This document shows, piece by piece, positions 49,268-57,844 of a DNA stretch of 64,000 bases. The first letter of the stretch is position 1; each line of letters begins with the position of its first letter. Position numbers and translations under genes: made by a program. Under the pieces are notes generated by a model. The model ran no database searches. It was not told the origin of the DNA and worked only from the letters and a program-made list of their open reading frames with translations. The DNA is from an uncultured Nocardioides sp. (GTDB taxonomy: Bacteria; Actinomycetota; Actinomycetes; Propionibacteriales; Nocardioidaceae). The DNA is taken from the NCBI RefSeq assembly GCF_947489365.1, contig NZ_CANLDB010000003.1, forward strand, positions 62,001-126,000. The letters are read 5' to 3'.

Positions 49268-49903
49268 TCACCGTCTCCCGGCGCGGTAGGCACCGGAGCC
49301 GTACGGGCGCATCACGCGGTCGATCGCATGACCCACCTGCTTGTTGCCGCGGTTGAGGTTGCTCGCCGTGACGACCGCGTTGCGCGCCTTCAGGTTCCGG
49401 TCGCCCAGGACCACTTGGCCGTCCCGGACGTACACGGCCACGTTGCCCCCGTTCAGGACACCGACACGGGTCCCGCGGGCGGCCAGGAGGCCGTTGCGGG
49501 TGATCGTCCGGTCGAGGACCACGTGGTAGATGATCCTGCGCTCGACGTTGTAGAGGCCCAGGCCGCGCACGGCCCGCCAGGAGGCGCGTTCCGAGGTCGG
49601 CGTGCGACCGGTCACGGACCTGACGAGGCGGGAGAACGCCAGATCGGTGGGCAGGAACGCCGTCGCGCGTCGGTCCCCGTCGGCGAGGTATCGCAGCTCA
49701 CCGTCGGGATTCACGCGCGAGATGGCGCGGATGTATCGGTCGAGGACGTCGAAGTCCTGCGGGTTCCTGTCGAACCCGGAGTCGGTCGCGAGGAACTCGA
49801 TGAGGCTCCTGGTGCCGGGAGCGGCGGGAGCCGGCGCGGCGACGGCCGCGGTGGGTGTGAGGGACGCGAGGATGCAGACGAGGGAGAGGAGTGTCTTCCT
49901 CAT
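49268..49903 (-). CDS. Secreted fasciclin (FAS1) domain protein, paralogue 2
   Basis: The product has 211 residues, a signal peptide (LLSLVCILASLTPTAAVAAP) and one FAS1 domain. It shares ATAFLPTDLAFSRLV, the YHVV segment and NRGNKQVGHAIDRVMRPYGS with the gene at 47303-47941, so the pair arose by duplication with the methyltransferase gene between. Start ATG 49903; longer in-frame starts add a non-signal sequence. Confidence 0.9.
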   Translation of the reverse strand: MRKTLLSLVCILASLTPTAAVAAPAPAAPGTRSLIEFLATDSGFDRNPQDFDVLDRYIRAISRVNPDGELRYLADGDRRATAFLPTDLAFSRLVRSVTGRTPTSERASWRAVRGLGLYNVERRIIYHVVLDRTITRNGLLAARGTRVGVLNGGNVAVYVRDGQVVLGDRNLKARNAVVTASNLNRGNKQVGHAIDRVMRPYGSGAYRAGRR

Positions 49904-50081
49904 GGGTATCGGGTCCTCTCCGGGTGCTGGATGATCGTCGCGGGAGCAGACGGCCGCGCGGTCGGTCCCCGTCGTCGTCCACAGTCGGGTGTTCCGGGCC
50001 GCTCCGGCCACCCAACCACCACGGCCACTCCAGGGGAAGGTCGCCGAGGACGTCCGGGACTGAGCCACCCCACGGATCCCA

Positions 50082-50120
50082 GTGACCGATCGGTGTCGCT
50101 GAGCGACACCGATCGGTCAC
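50082..50120. terminator. Near-perfect 39-base palindrome (terminator of the CocE gene)
   Basis: Arms 50082-50100 and 50102-50120 are perfect 19-base complements around a single central base. It starts 10 bases after the CocE-type gene stop (50131) and can form a stem of about 17 bp with a 5-base loop. It lies in the 227-base gap before the fasciclin gene, which holds nothing else recognisable. Confidence 0.8.
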
Positions 50121-50130
50121 CGGAAGTGGA

Positions 50131-52017
50131 TCAGGGAGCCGGGACCGTGAACGTCCCGGCCGGGCCCTTCCCGCTGGGGATGGTGTTGTCCTCGAGGTAG
50201 CGCGCCAGCCAGGGCGACGCCGAGCCGCGGGTCGCGCGGTCGTCCTCGGTGGACTGGGTGCTGAGCAGCAGCTGCGCGTCCCGGACGGTCACGACCCGGC
50301 CGCTGGGCAGGCTGTTCCAGCTGCCACCGGAGATGGTGCCGATGCCGACGGCGAGCCGGTGGCCCTTCTCCAGCGTCCAGTCCATGCCCTTCAGGTCGAA
50401 GGTGCGGCCCGACGCGGTGAGCTCGGCGACGTTCTCGTTGATCAGCGTCGCCGTGCCGGCCCTCGGGTCGACGTCCCACATCGACACGTAGACCTGACCC
50501 TCGCCGCTGGTGTTGAGCACGACGCGGGGCGTCCCGGTGATGCGGGTGTCGGCGCCGACGGGCTTCGACCAGGTCTGGTACGACGTCGGCACGGTGCCGG
50601 CGGCGGCCAGCGAGGTCGCCTCCCGCTCGGCGGCGGTGCCGAGGGCGCTGCGGACCTGCTGGTCGACGTCCCCGCCGGAGCGGCGGGTCACCCGCGGCGG
50701 CACCTGCTTGGCCTCGACCTGTCGCTCCTGCGCGGCGTCCAGGCCGCGGGCCTCGTCGAGCGGACCGGCGTCGATGTAGCGACCGCTGCCGAGGGCGACG
50801 AGGTCACGGGTGTCGACGACGGGCCACGTCTTCTCCGCACGCCACTGCCCGAAGTTGTCCTGGATGGCGAACGCCGGGTCGTTGCGGCTGGGCTCGATCC
50901 CCTTGAGGTGCTCGTCGTAGAAGCGGACGACCTCGCCGAAGAAGCCGGTCCGGCCCTGCGACAGCTCGCCGGTGTCGGCGTCGACCTCGTTGCCGCGGAC
51001 GTGCTCCCACGGGCCCATCCAGCCGCGGGTCTCGCCGCGGTGGTTGCGCAGGTAGGTCTCCATCTGCTCGGGCTTGGTGTTCGACTCGGTGAAGCCCTGG
51101 GTCAGGAACAGCGGCGTCGTCGCGCCCCTCGCCTTCACGGCCTGGTTGCGCAGCCGCCAGTACGGGTCGTCCTGGCTGGTGTTGACCACGTTGTCCCGCA
51201 GGTTGCGGGTCAGGCACTCGGGGTGCTGCTGCTCGTAGTCCGCCGCCTGCTTGTAGCGCGCGGAGTCGCCCTGCGTGCCGCCGAGCGAGGCGATCGAGTT
51301 GTACGCCTGCGGCGTCCCGACCTGGTTGTAGCGCGGGACGTCGTTCGAGTAGAGGTACGGGTACATGTTCCACAACGGCTCCTGCGCGACGACCGCGTCG
51401 AGCCCCTCGGGGTCGAGGTCGGCGCCCCACAGGCCGGTGACGGCGTCGTAGGACTTGCCGTACATGCCGACCTTCCCGGTCGACCACGACCGGGAGGCGG
51501 CCCAGTCGACGGCGGCGGTGATGTCGGCCTGCTCGCCGGCGCCCAGCCAGTCGAGGCAGCCGGTCGAGCCGCCGAAGCCGCGGTTGTCGACGAGGACGAC
51601 GGTGTAGCCGCGGTCCATCAGCTGCGCGCCGTCGATCAGGTCGTCGAAGCGGGACGACGGCTGGTACTCGTCCGTCTCCCGACCGGTCTGCCCGGAGTGG
51701 TTGAAGTAGGGCCCGACGGAGAGGATCACCGGCGTCTTCTCGCCCGGCTCGAGACCCTCCGGACGCAGCACGTCGGCGTGCAGCGAGACCTTCGTGGGCG
51801 AGCCCGCGCGGGCGGCACCGAAGTAGTGCTCCGTCCACGACGCCCCCTGGGGGACGCCGGGGTTCTCGGCGTGCGTGATGCCGTCGGCGGCCCGGGCGGG
51901 CGCGGCGGCAGGGGCGTCGCTCGCTCCGGCGGGGCCGGGCGTGCCGAGCCCGAGGGCGAGGGCCGGGCTGATCAACAGGGTGGTCGCGAGGACCAGAGGT
52001 CGTGCGGTGAGCTGCAT
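50131..52017 (-). CDS. Secreted CocE/NonD (X-Pro dipeptidyl-peptidase-like) hydrolase
   Basis: The product has 628 residues. After a signal peptide (ATTLLISPALALGLG), an S15/CocE alpha/beta hydrolase core has TVVLVDNRGFGGSTGCLDWL, the nucleophile region GMYGKSYDAVTGLW, and GPWEHVRGNE with the His. The C-terminal jelly-roll domain (PRVVLNTSGEGQVYVSMWDV) follows. It probably cleaves peptides or esters outside the cell. The start ATG 52017 precedes the signal peptide; a longer frame adds 16 unrelated residues. Confidence 0.9.
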   Translation of the reverse strand: MQLTARPLVLATTLLISPALALGLGTPGPAGASDAPAAAPARAADGITHAENPGVPQGASWTEHYFGAARAGSPTKVSLHADVLRPEGLEPGEKTPVILSVGPYFNHSGQTGRETDEYQPSSRFDDLIDGAQLMDRGYTVVLVDNRGFGGSTGCLDWLGAGEQADITAAVDWAASRSWSTGKVGMYGKSYDAVTGLWGADLDPEGLDAVVAQEPLWNMYPYLYSNDVPRYNQVGTPQAYNSIASLGGTQGDSARYKQAADYEQQHPECLTRNLRDNVVNTSQDDPYWRLRNQAVKARGATTPLFLTQGFTESNTKPEQMETYLRNHRGETRGWMGPWEHVRGNEVDADTGELSQGRTGFFGEVVRFYDEHLKGIEPSRNDPAFAIQDNFGQWRAEKTWPVVDTRDLVALGSGRYIDAGPLDEARGLDAAQERQVEAKQVPPRVTRRSGGDVDQQVRSALGTAAEREATSLAAAGTVPTSYQTWSKPVGADTRITGTPRVVLNTSGEGQVYVSMWDVDPRAGTATLINENVAELTASGRTFDLKGMDWTLEKGHRLAVGIGTISGGSWNSLPSGRVVTVRDAQLLLSTQSTEDDRATRGSASPWLARYLEDNTIPSGKGPAGTFTVPAP

Positions 52018-52158
52018 GGACTGCCTTCCCGAGAGCCTCCCCCCGAGTGGGGGCTGCCGGATCAACGTAGGCCGGGCCCTCGGGTCACGGCGAGACCCCC
52101 GAAGCCGATCGAGACCGTTTCCACAGGTTCGCGGCGCACCCGACCGATGTCCGACCCA

Positions 52159-52209
52159 ACCGGGTCTCGTGGCCCCTCGCCAGGGCTCGGGGCACCTCGA
52201 CCTCCGAGG
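52159..52209 (-). repeat. Diverged piece of the interspersed repeat
   Basis: 51 bases here match the reverse complement of 8034-8084 with only two differences. The segment lies just beyond the end of the MFS gene (stop 52213), upstream of the CocE gene. It is the spacer part of the 7.9 kb tandem pair, not the hairpin part. The rest of 52018-52158 holds nothing recognisable. Confidence 0.8.
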
Positions 52210-52212
52210 TGG

Positions 52213-53514
52213 TCAGACGGTCTTCGCGTCCCGGGTCAGCAGCGCGGTGAGGCCGGCGCCGGCGACCATGACGACGCCGATGGAGACCAGGCCCCACTGG
52301 TTGCTGCCGGTGGCGTCGCTGAGGAAGCCGATCCAGTACGGGCCGACGAAGCCCGAGAGGTTGCCGATCGAGTTGACGACCGCGATGCCCGCGGCGGCCG
52401 CGGCGCCGGTGAGGAAGGCGGTCGGGAGGCGCCAGAAGCCGGGGAAGGACGACATGACGGCGACCGCGCAGAGGCAGAGGCCGGCGTACCCGACCCACGG
52501 GTTCTCCGACAGCCAGGCGGTGGCGGCGAGCCCGACGCCTCCGACGGTCATGGCGCCGATGGTGATGCGGGCCGGCTTGGCCTGCCGGTCGACGATCTTG
52601 CCGACGACGACGATCGCGACGGTCCCGACGACGTACGGCGCCGCGGTGAGCAGGGTGACGTCGAGGGTGTCCTCGATCTGCAGGCTCTCCTGGACGATCG
52701 TCGGCAGCCAGAACCCGAGGCCGTAGAGGCCGAAGACGATCGAGAAGTAGACGAGCGACAGCCCGAGCACGCGGGGGTGGCGCAGGCTCTGCCACTCCGA
52801 GACGTGCTGGCCCTCGCTGGCGCGCGCCTCCGCGTCGAGGCGGCCCTGCAGCCAGCCCTTCTGCTCGTCGCTCAGCCAGTCGACGTGGGCGGGCCGGTCC
52901 GGCAGCCAGCGCAGCAGCAGGAACCCGATGACCACCGTCGGGACGGCCTCGACGAGGAAGAGCCACTGCCACCCGGCGAGCCCCCCGACGCCGTCCAGCT
53001 TCAGCAGCAGGCCGCCGAGCGGGGCGCCGAGCGCGGTCGACAGCGGCACGGCCGCCATGAACCAGCCCACCGCCCGGGCGCGGTACTCGGCGGGGAACCA
53101 GTAGGTGAGGTACAGGATCATCCCGGGGAAGAAGCCCGCCTCGGCGATGCCGAGGAGGATCCGGACGACGTAGAAGCTGGTCTCGCCGACGACGAACGCC
53201 TGCAGGCCGGCGACGATGCCCCAGCTGACCATGATCCGGGCCATCCAGATCCGCGCGCCGACGCGGTGCATGACCATGTTGCTCGGCACCTCGAAGAAGA
53301 AGTAGCCGATGAAGAACAGCCCGGCGCCCAGGCCGAACGCCGCGTCGGACAGGCCGATGTCGGCGTTCATCGTGAGCGCGGCGACGGCGATGTTCGTGCG
53401 GTCGAGGTACGACAGGAAGTAGCAGACGCCGAGCAGCGGCAGGAGCCGCCGGCCCACCTGCCGGAACGTCGCGCCGGCGATCTCGGCCTTGTCCACGGGG
53501 TGCTGTGTGGTCAC
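52213..53514 (-). CDS. MFS transporter, anion:cation symporter (ACS) type
   Basis: The product has 433 residues and 12 helices: LLPLLGVCYFLSYLDRTNIA (family helix 1 signature, YLDRxN), VMHRVGARIWMARIMVSWG, RILLGIAEAGFFPGMILYLT and YWFPAEYRARAVGWFM. ACS carriers move organic acids such as tartrate, glucarate or phthalate. Start GTG 53514 (TTG 53526 also in frame). It diverges from the NADP-reductase-like gene. Confidence 0.92.
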   Translation of the reverse strand: MTTQHPVDKAEIAGATFRQVGRRLLPLLGVCYFLSYLDRTNIAVAALTMNADIGLSDAAFGLGAGLFFIGYFFFEVPSNMVMHRVGARIWMARIMVSWGIVAGLQAFVVGETSFYVVRILLGIAEAGFFPGMILYLTYWFPAEYRARAVGWFMAAVPLSTALGAPLGGLLLKLDGVGGLAGWQWLFLVEAVPTVVIGFLLLRWLPDRPAHVDWLSDEQKGWLQGRLDAEARASEGQHVSEWQSLRHPRVLGLSLVYFSIVFGLYGLGFWLPTIVQESLQIEDTLDVTLLTAAPYVVGTVAIVVVGKIVDRQAKPARITIGAMTVGGVGLAATAWLSENPWVGYAGLCLCAVAVMSSFPGFWRLPTAFLTGAAAAAGIAVVNSIGNLSGFVGPYWIGFLSDATGSNQWGLVSIGVVMVAGAGLTALLTRDAKTV

Positions 53515-53577
53515 CGCCACACACAATCACGATCGCCCGCCCGGGACTACGCGGCGGCGCGAGATCGTTCTGGCCCC

Positions 53578-54315
53578 ATGACGACAGCGATCCACGACGT
53601 CCGCACCATCGGTCTCATCGGCGCCGGCCGGATCGGCACCGCCGTCGCCCGCCGCGCGCTCGCCGCCGGCTTCGACGTGGTGGTGTCGAACTCCCGGGGA
53701 CCCGAGACCCTGACCGGGCTGGTCTCGGAGCTGACCGCGGAGCACGGCGAGGGCGCCCGGGCGGGCACGACGCAGGAGGCCGCGGCGGCCGACGTCGTGG
53801 TCGTGACCATCCCGCTGCACGCGTACGGCGAGGTCCCGGCCGACGCGCTCGAGGGCCGCGTCGTCCTCGACACCCTCAACTACTACCCGGACCGCGACGG
53901 CCACGTCCCGGCGCTCGACGAGGGCCGGACGACCACCAGCGAGCTGCTCCAGCAGCACCTCGCGGACTCTCACGTGGTCAAGGCATTCAACACCATCCAC
54001 TCCGACGCCATCGGGGCGCTCGCCCGCCCGTCGGGCTCCGAGGACCGTTCGGCCCTGCCGGTGTACGGCGACGACGTCGCGGCCAAGGAGCTCGCCGTCG
54101 CGGTGCTCGACCGTCTCGGCTTCGACGTGGTCGACGGCGGCGGGCTCAGCGAGAGCTGGCGTGCCGAGAACGGCCGGCCGGCGTACGGCATGGCCTACGC
54201 GACCGACGGGGACATCGAGAACCCCTCGCCCGCGGGGGTGGACAGGATCACCGGGCTGCTCGCCGCCGCGGACGACGTGGAGCCCGAGCCCGCCACCTTC
54301 GTCGAGCCGGAGTGA
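53578..54315 (+). CDS. NADPH-dependent F420 reductase-like protein
   Basis: The product has 245 residues: IGLIGAGRIGTAVARRALAA (Rossmann), VVVVTIPLHAYGEVP, VLDTLNYYPDRDG and KAFNTIHSDAIGAL, as in F420H2:NADP oxidoreductases and related NADP-binding proteins. Actinobacteria use F420; a F420-type PPOX gene lies at 59.9 kb. Start ATG 53578. A redox partner cannot be assigned. Confidence 0.85.
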   Translation: MTTAIHDVRTIGLIGAGRIGTAVARRALAAGFDVVVSNSRGPETLTGLVSELTAEHGEGARAGTTQEAAAADVVVVTIPLHAYGEVPADALEGRVVLDTLNYYPDRDGHVPALDEGRTTTSELLQQHLADSHVVKAFNTIHSDAIGALARPSGSEDRSALPVYGDDVAAKELAVAVLDRLGFDVVDGGGLSESWRAENGRPAYGMAYATDGDIENPSPAGVDRITGLLAAADDVEPEPATFVEPE

Positions 54316-54327
54316 GGTCCGCCGTCC

Positions 54328-55722
54328 TCAGGTGACCAGGCCGAGGACGGTGATCAGCGGCAGCGCGATCACCGACGCCAGGGACGTCACGAAGGTCAGC
54401 GCCTTCAGCGCCCCGCTCGTGGAGACGCCGAGCAGCGACTGGAACATCCAGAAGAAGTTGCTGTTCACGTGCAGCGCGAAGAGCGCGCCCGCGCCGATGG
54501 CGAGGCCCACGATCGGGGGCGCGACGTCCACCTGGCCGAGCACCGGCCCGATGATCCCGGCGGCCGCGATGGCCGCGACGGAGATCGAGCCGATCGCGAG
54601 GTGCAGGACGGCGGCGATCAGCCAGGCCAGCAGGATCGTCACCACGATCGGCGCCCCGGCGTCGGCCGTGAAGAGGCCGGACAGCACGTCGGCCAGGTCG
54701 GTCGCCGCGATCACCGCGCCCAGCGAGCCGCCGACGCCGGTGATCAGCAGGATCTGGCCGGTGGTGTCGAAGCCCTTGGCGAGCGCCTCGTTGGTGCCCT
54801 CCCGGCCGAGCGAGATGCGGGCCAGCACGAAGGCCCCCAGCAGGCCGACGAACAGCGCGAGGGCGGGGTCGCCCAGGAAGGCGACGACCGGGTTCGAGGC
54901 GCCCACCGCGTCGAGGGTCGCGCCGGTCGCGATCAGCACCAGCGGCACCAGCACCGGCAGCAGGGCCACGGGCAGGGGCGGGACCCGCGACGCCGTCCTG
55001 GTCACCGGTCCGTCCCCGGTGCCCGGCGCGGGCTTCTGCGACGGCGCCGTGCGCTCGGCGAGGGCCTCCGCCTCGAGGAGGGACTCCGAGGGGTCCTCGT
55101 CCTTCTCGGGGTTCCAGAACCCCGCGCGCAGCACCAGCGCGTAGACGGCGACCGTGAGGAGCGCGGTGAGCGGGCCGACCAGGAGCCCGTAGACCAGCAT
55201 CGTGCCGAGGGGGACGCCGAGCAGGCCGGCGATCGACACGGTCCCCAGGCCGGGGACGACGAAGACGTAGCCGACGAGGATCCCGGCGGTGACCGCGCCG
55301 CCCATGAGCCCGAGGCCGCGGGCGCCGATCTGCGGGGCCGCCGAGCGGGCGAGCGGGGAGGCCAGGACGAGCTGCACGTCGACGTAGATCGACGGGAACA
55401 GCGTCGTCATCACCACGGCCATCGCGTACGGCAGCTTCCGCGCGCCGAGCAGCCGCAGCAGGCCGGCGACGAGCCGTTGCAGCGCCTGCATCGCGAACAG
55501 CAGCGACCCGATGAGGACGCCGAACCCGATGAGCAGGCCCACCTCGGCCATGATCGAGCCGAAGCCCTCGACGATCGTGCTGAGCGTCGCCGTCGGTCCA
55601 AGACCGGCCGCGAGCCCGAGGCCCAGCGAGCCGATGACCAGGCTGATCATCGGGTCGACGTCGAGCACGATGATGAGGACGACGACCGCGAGGATCGCGA
55701 GCGCGGCGTACAGGACGATCAC
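54328..55722 (-). CDS. GntP family gluconate-type permease
   Basis: The product has 464 residues with about 12 helices and GntP features: EVGLLIGFGVLIGSLLF, MTTLFPSIYVDVQLVLASPL, LITGVGGSLGAVIAATDLAD, ISVAAIAAAGIIGPVL and NSNFFWMFQSLLGVSTSG. It likely imports a sugar acid or related compound with protons. Start GTG 55722 follows CGAGGAGTC. It lies 71 bases after a sulfatase gene, so it may take up the desulfated product. Confidence 0.85.
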   Translation of the reverse strand: MIVLYAALAILAVVVLIIVLDVDPMISLVIGSLGLGLAAGLGPTATLSTIVEGFGSIMAEVGLLIGFGVLIGSLLFAMQALQRLVAGLLRLLGARKLPYAMAVVMTTLFPSIYVDVQLVLASPLARSAAPQIGARGLGLMGGAVTAGILVGYVFVVPGLGTVSIAGLLGVPLGTMLVYGLLVGPLTALLTVAVYALVLRAGFWNPEKDEDPSESLLEAEALAERTAPSQKPAPGTGDGPVTRTASRVPPLPVALLPVLVPLVLIATGATLDAVGASNPVVAFLGDPALALFVGLLGAFVLARISLGREGTNEALAKGFDTTGQILLITGVGGSLGAVIAATDLADVLSGLFTADAGAPIVVTILLAWLIAAVLHLAIGSISVAAIAAAGIIGPVLGQVDVAPPIVGLAIGAGALFALHVNSNFFWMFQSLLGVSTSGALKALTFVTSLASVIALPLITVLGLVT

Positions 55723-55793
55723 AGGAGACTCCTCGGGGTGTGACGGTGCTCGCACGCTGCCACACGTCCTGGTGGTCGAACCACCGGGCTAGG

Positions 55794-57773
55794 TCAGCGA
55801 GCGCGGGCGCTGACCGCGTCGAGGGAGGCGGTGCCGCCGGCCGCCCACCGCAGCCGCCGGCGCACGTCGCGCCGACGCAGGTCGAGCGCCCCGGCGACGT
55901 CGAGGAGCGTCAGGAACTCCCAGCCGGTGCCGCGCTCGTCGACGTACGCCGCGACCTGGGCGCCGCGGCCGACGAGCGCGAGCCGGGCGGTACGGCGGTC
56001 GAGGCCGACCGTCCCGTCGAGCATCGCCAGCGGCTCCAGGCCCGCGGTGACCTGCTGACCGGCGACGCGGAGGTCCCAGGTGATGCCGCGGCGGACGTGG
56101 TCGTAGGTGAGCAGCAGGCGCTCGTCGGGGCCGGAGGCCAGGCCCAGGAGCACCGTGCGCCGGGTCCGGTCGAGCTGCCCGGGGTCGACGACCAGCTCCC
56201 AGGAGTCGGAGGTGGGTCCCGCCGTCGCGAGCCGGAGCGGCCCGGCGACGGTGGTCACCTCGTCGTCGACGCGGACCCGTCCACCGGCCCGACGGCTCCG
56301 CGGCGGGGGCGGCAGCAGGTCGACCTCGGCCAGGTGCTCGCGCAGGAGCGTGGTCAGCCGGGCGGTGACCTCGGGGCGCTCCCGGGAGAGGTCGGTGGTC
56401 TCGGCCTCGTCGGCGCCGAGGTCGTACAGCTCGACCGAGGAGTCCCGCAGCCACATCACGAGCTTGTCGTCGCCGACGACGACCGCCGCGTGCGGGCGGG
56501 CCCGCGGGGCGGCGAGGTGCGGGTAGACCCAGAACGTCGCGTCGCGGGTGCGCTGCCGGCCGCGGCCGCTGAGGGTGGGCACGAGGCTGACGCCGTCCCA
56601 GCCGGTGGTGTCCAGCGGGCCGCGCGGGTCGCGGCGAGGGCGCACGCCGGCGAGCTCCGCGGCGGTGGGCAGTAGGTCGACGGTCGTGGTGGGGTGGTCG
56701 CTCGTCCGGCCCGCGCGGACCAGGCCCGGTCCCCACGCGACCAGCGGGACCCGGATGCCGCCCTCGTACAGCTCGCCCTTCGCGCCGCGCAGGGGTGCGT
56801 TGACGTCGCGGCTCTCCGAGCCGTTGTCGGAGGTGACGATCAGCAGCGTGCGTCGGTCGAGCCCGTTCTCCTCGAGCGCCCGGCGGACCCGCCCGACCTG
56901 GGCGTCGACCCGGGCCAGCATCGCGGCGACCACCGGCCGGTTCGGTTCCTCGTCGGCCCCGGGCAGGGCGGCGTACTCGGCGACGAGGTCGGCCGGGGCC
57001 TCGTGCTCGACGTGGACGGCGTAGTTCGAGACGTGCAGGAAGAAGGGCTCGTCGCGGTGGGTCTCGATGAAGTCCACGGCCTCGAGCGCCAGGCGGTCGG
57101 TGAGGTACTCCGGCGCCCCGGACACCGACTCCTTGGCCGGCAGCCCCGGGAGGAAGAAGTACGGCCAGGTGTAGTCGCCGCCCGCGATGTACTCCTCCTC
57201 GGAGACCCGGACGTCGTCGAAGCCGTGCGCGAACGGGTTGCCGGGGCGGTCGCGGTAGGGGCCGGAGTAGGTCTCGGTGAGGTGCCACTTGCCGATCAGC
57301 CCGGTCGTGTAGCCGCGGGGCCCGAGGACGTCAGGCACCGTGCTGTGACCCGGGTCCAGGCGGCTGTCGCTGGCCGCCGGCTCGGGGCGCAGGAAGTCGG
57401 TGATGCCGCACCGCGCCGGGTAGCGGCCGGTCATCATCGCCGCGCGGGTCGGCGAGCAGAGCGGCGCGGCGGCGTACGCCCGGGTGAAGCGGAGGCCCTC
57501 GGCGGCGAGGCGGTCGATCTCGGGGGTGCGGTTGAACGGGTGTCCGTAGCAGCCGAGCTCGTTCCAGCCGAGGTCGTCGATCGAGACGACGACCACGTTG
57601 GTCCGGTCCGCGGGGGGCCGCCAGCGGACGGGGCGCTCGCTCCGCGGCCGGTCGTCGTACGACGGCTCCTCGATGCCCCGGTCCCACGCGGACGCCGCCG
57701 CACCCGCGCCCACGACCCCGGCGACGCCGGCCCCGACGAGGAGACCACGGCGCGTCGTCGTCGGCCTGCTCAC
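55794..57773 (-). CDS. Tat-exported sulfatase, paralogue 1
   Basis: The product has 659 residues. The N-terminus TTTRRGLLVGAG is a twin-Arg signal. NVVVVSIDDLGW gives the metal-binding Asp pair (D66, D67). CSPTR (C106) is the site converted to formylglycine, followed by AAMMTGRYPARCG; IGKWHLTETY and VTSDNGSESRD complete the active site. A C-terminal beta-rich domain (~500-659, WELVVDPGQLDRTR, TGWEFLTLLDVAGALDLR) is not part of the usual sulfatase fold. Substrate unknown. It follows its paralogue by 71 bases. Confidence 0.93.
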   Translation of the reverse strand: MSRPTTTRRGLLVGAGVAGVVGAGAAASAWDRGIEEPSYDDRPRSERPVRWRPPADRTNVVVVSIDDLGWNELGCYGHPFNRTPEIDRLAAEGLRFTRAYAAAPLCSPTRAAMMTGRYPARCGITDFLRPEPAASDSRLDPGHSTVPDVLGPRGYTTGLIGKWHLTETYSGPYRDRPGNPFAHGFDDVRVSEEEYIAGGDYTWPYFFLPGLPAKESVSGAPEYLTDRLALEAVDFIETHRDEPFFLHVSNYAVHVEHEAPADLVAEYAALPGADEEPNRPVVAAMLARVDAQVGRVRRALEENGLDRRTLLIVTSDNGSESRDVNAPLRGAKGELYEGGIRVPLVAWGPGLVRAGRTSDHPTTTVDLLPTAAELAGVRPRRDPRGPLDTTGWDGVSLVPTLSGRGRQRTRDATFWVYPHLAAPRARPHAAVVVGDDKLVMWLRDSSVELYDLGADEAETTDLSRERPEVTARLTTLLREHLAEVDLLPPPPRSRRAGGRVRVDDEVTTVAGPLRLATAGPTSDSWELVVDPGQLDRTRRTVLLGLASGPDERLLLTYDHVRRGITWDLRVAGQQVTAGLEPLAMLDGTVGLDRRTARLALVGRGAQVAAYVDERGTGWEFLTLLDVAGALDLRRRDVRRRLRWAAGGTASLDAVSARAR

Positions 57774-57844
57774 GTCTCGACCATCCCCGGGATCGGTGCT
57801 GTCGACGCGACCCTAGGTCATGCCTCGCCCCGTCCGCGGCGCGC

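Noticed and set aside
50359..54315. A 1318-residue open frame on the plus strand
   Set aside because: Only its last 245 residues are a real gene (53578-54315). The rest is antisense to the hydrolase and MFS genes.
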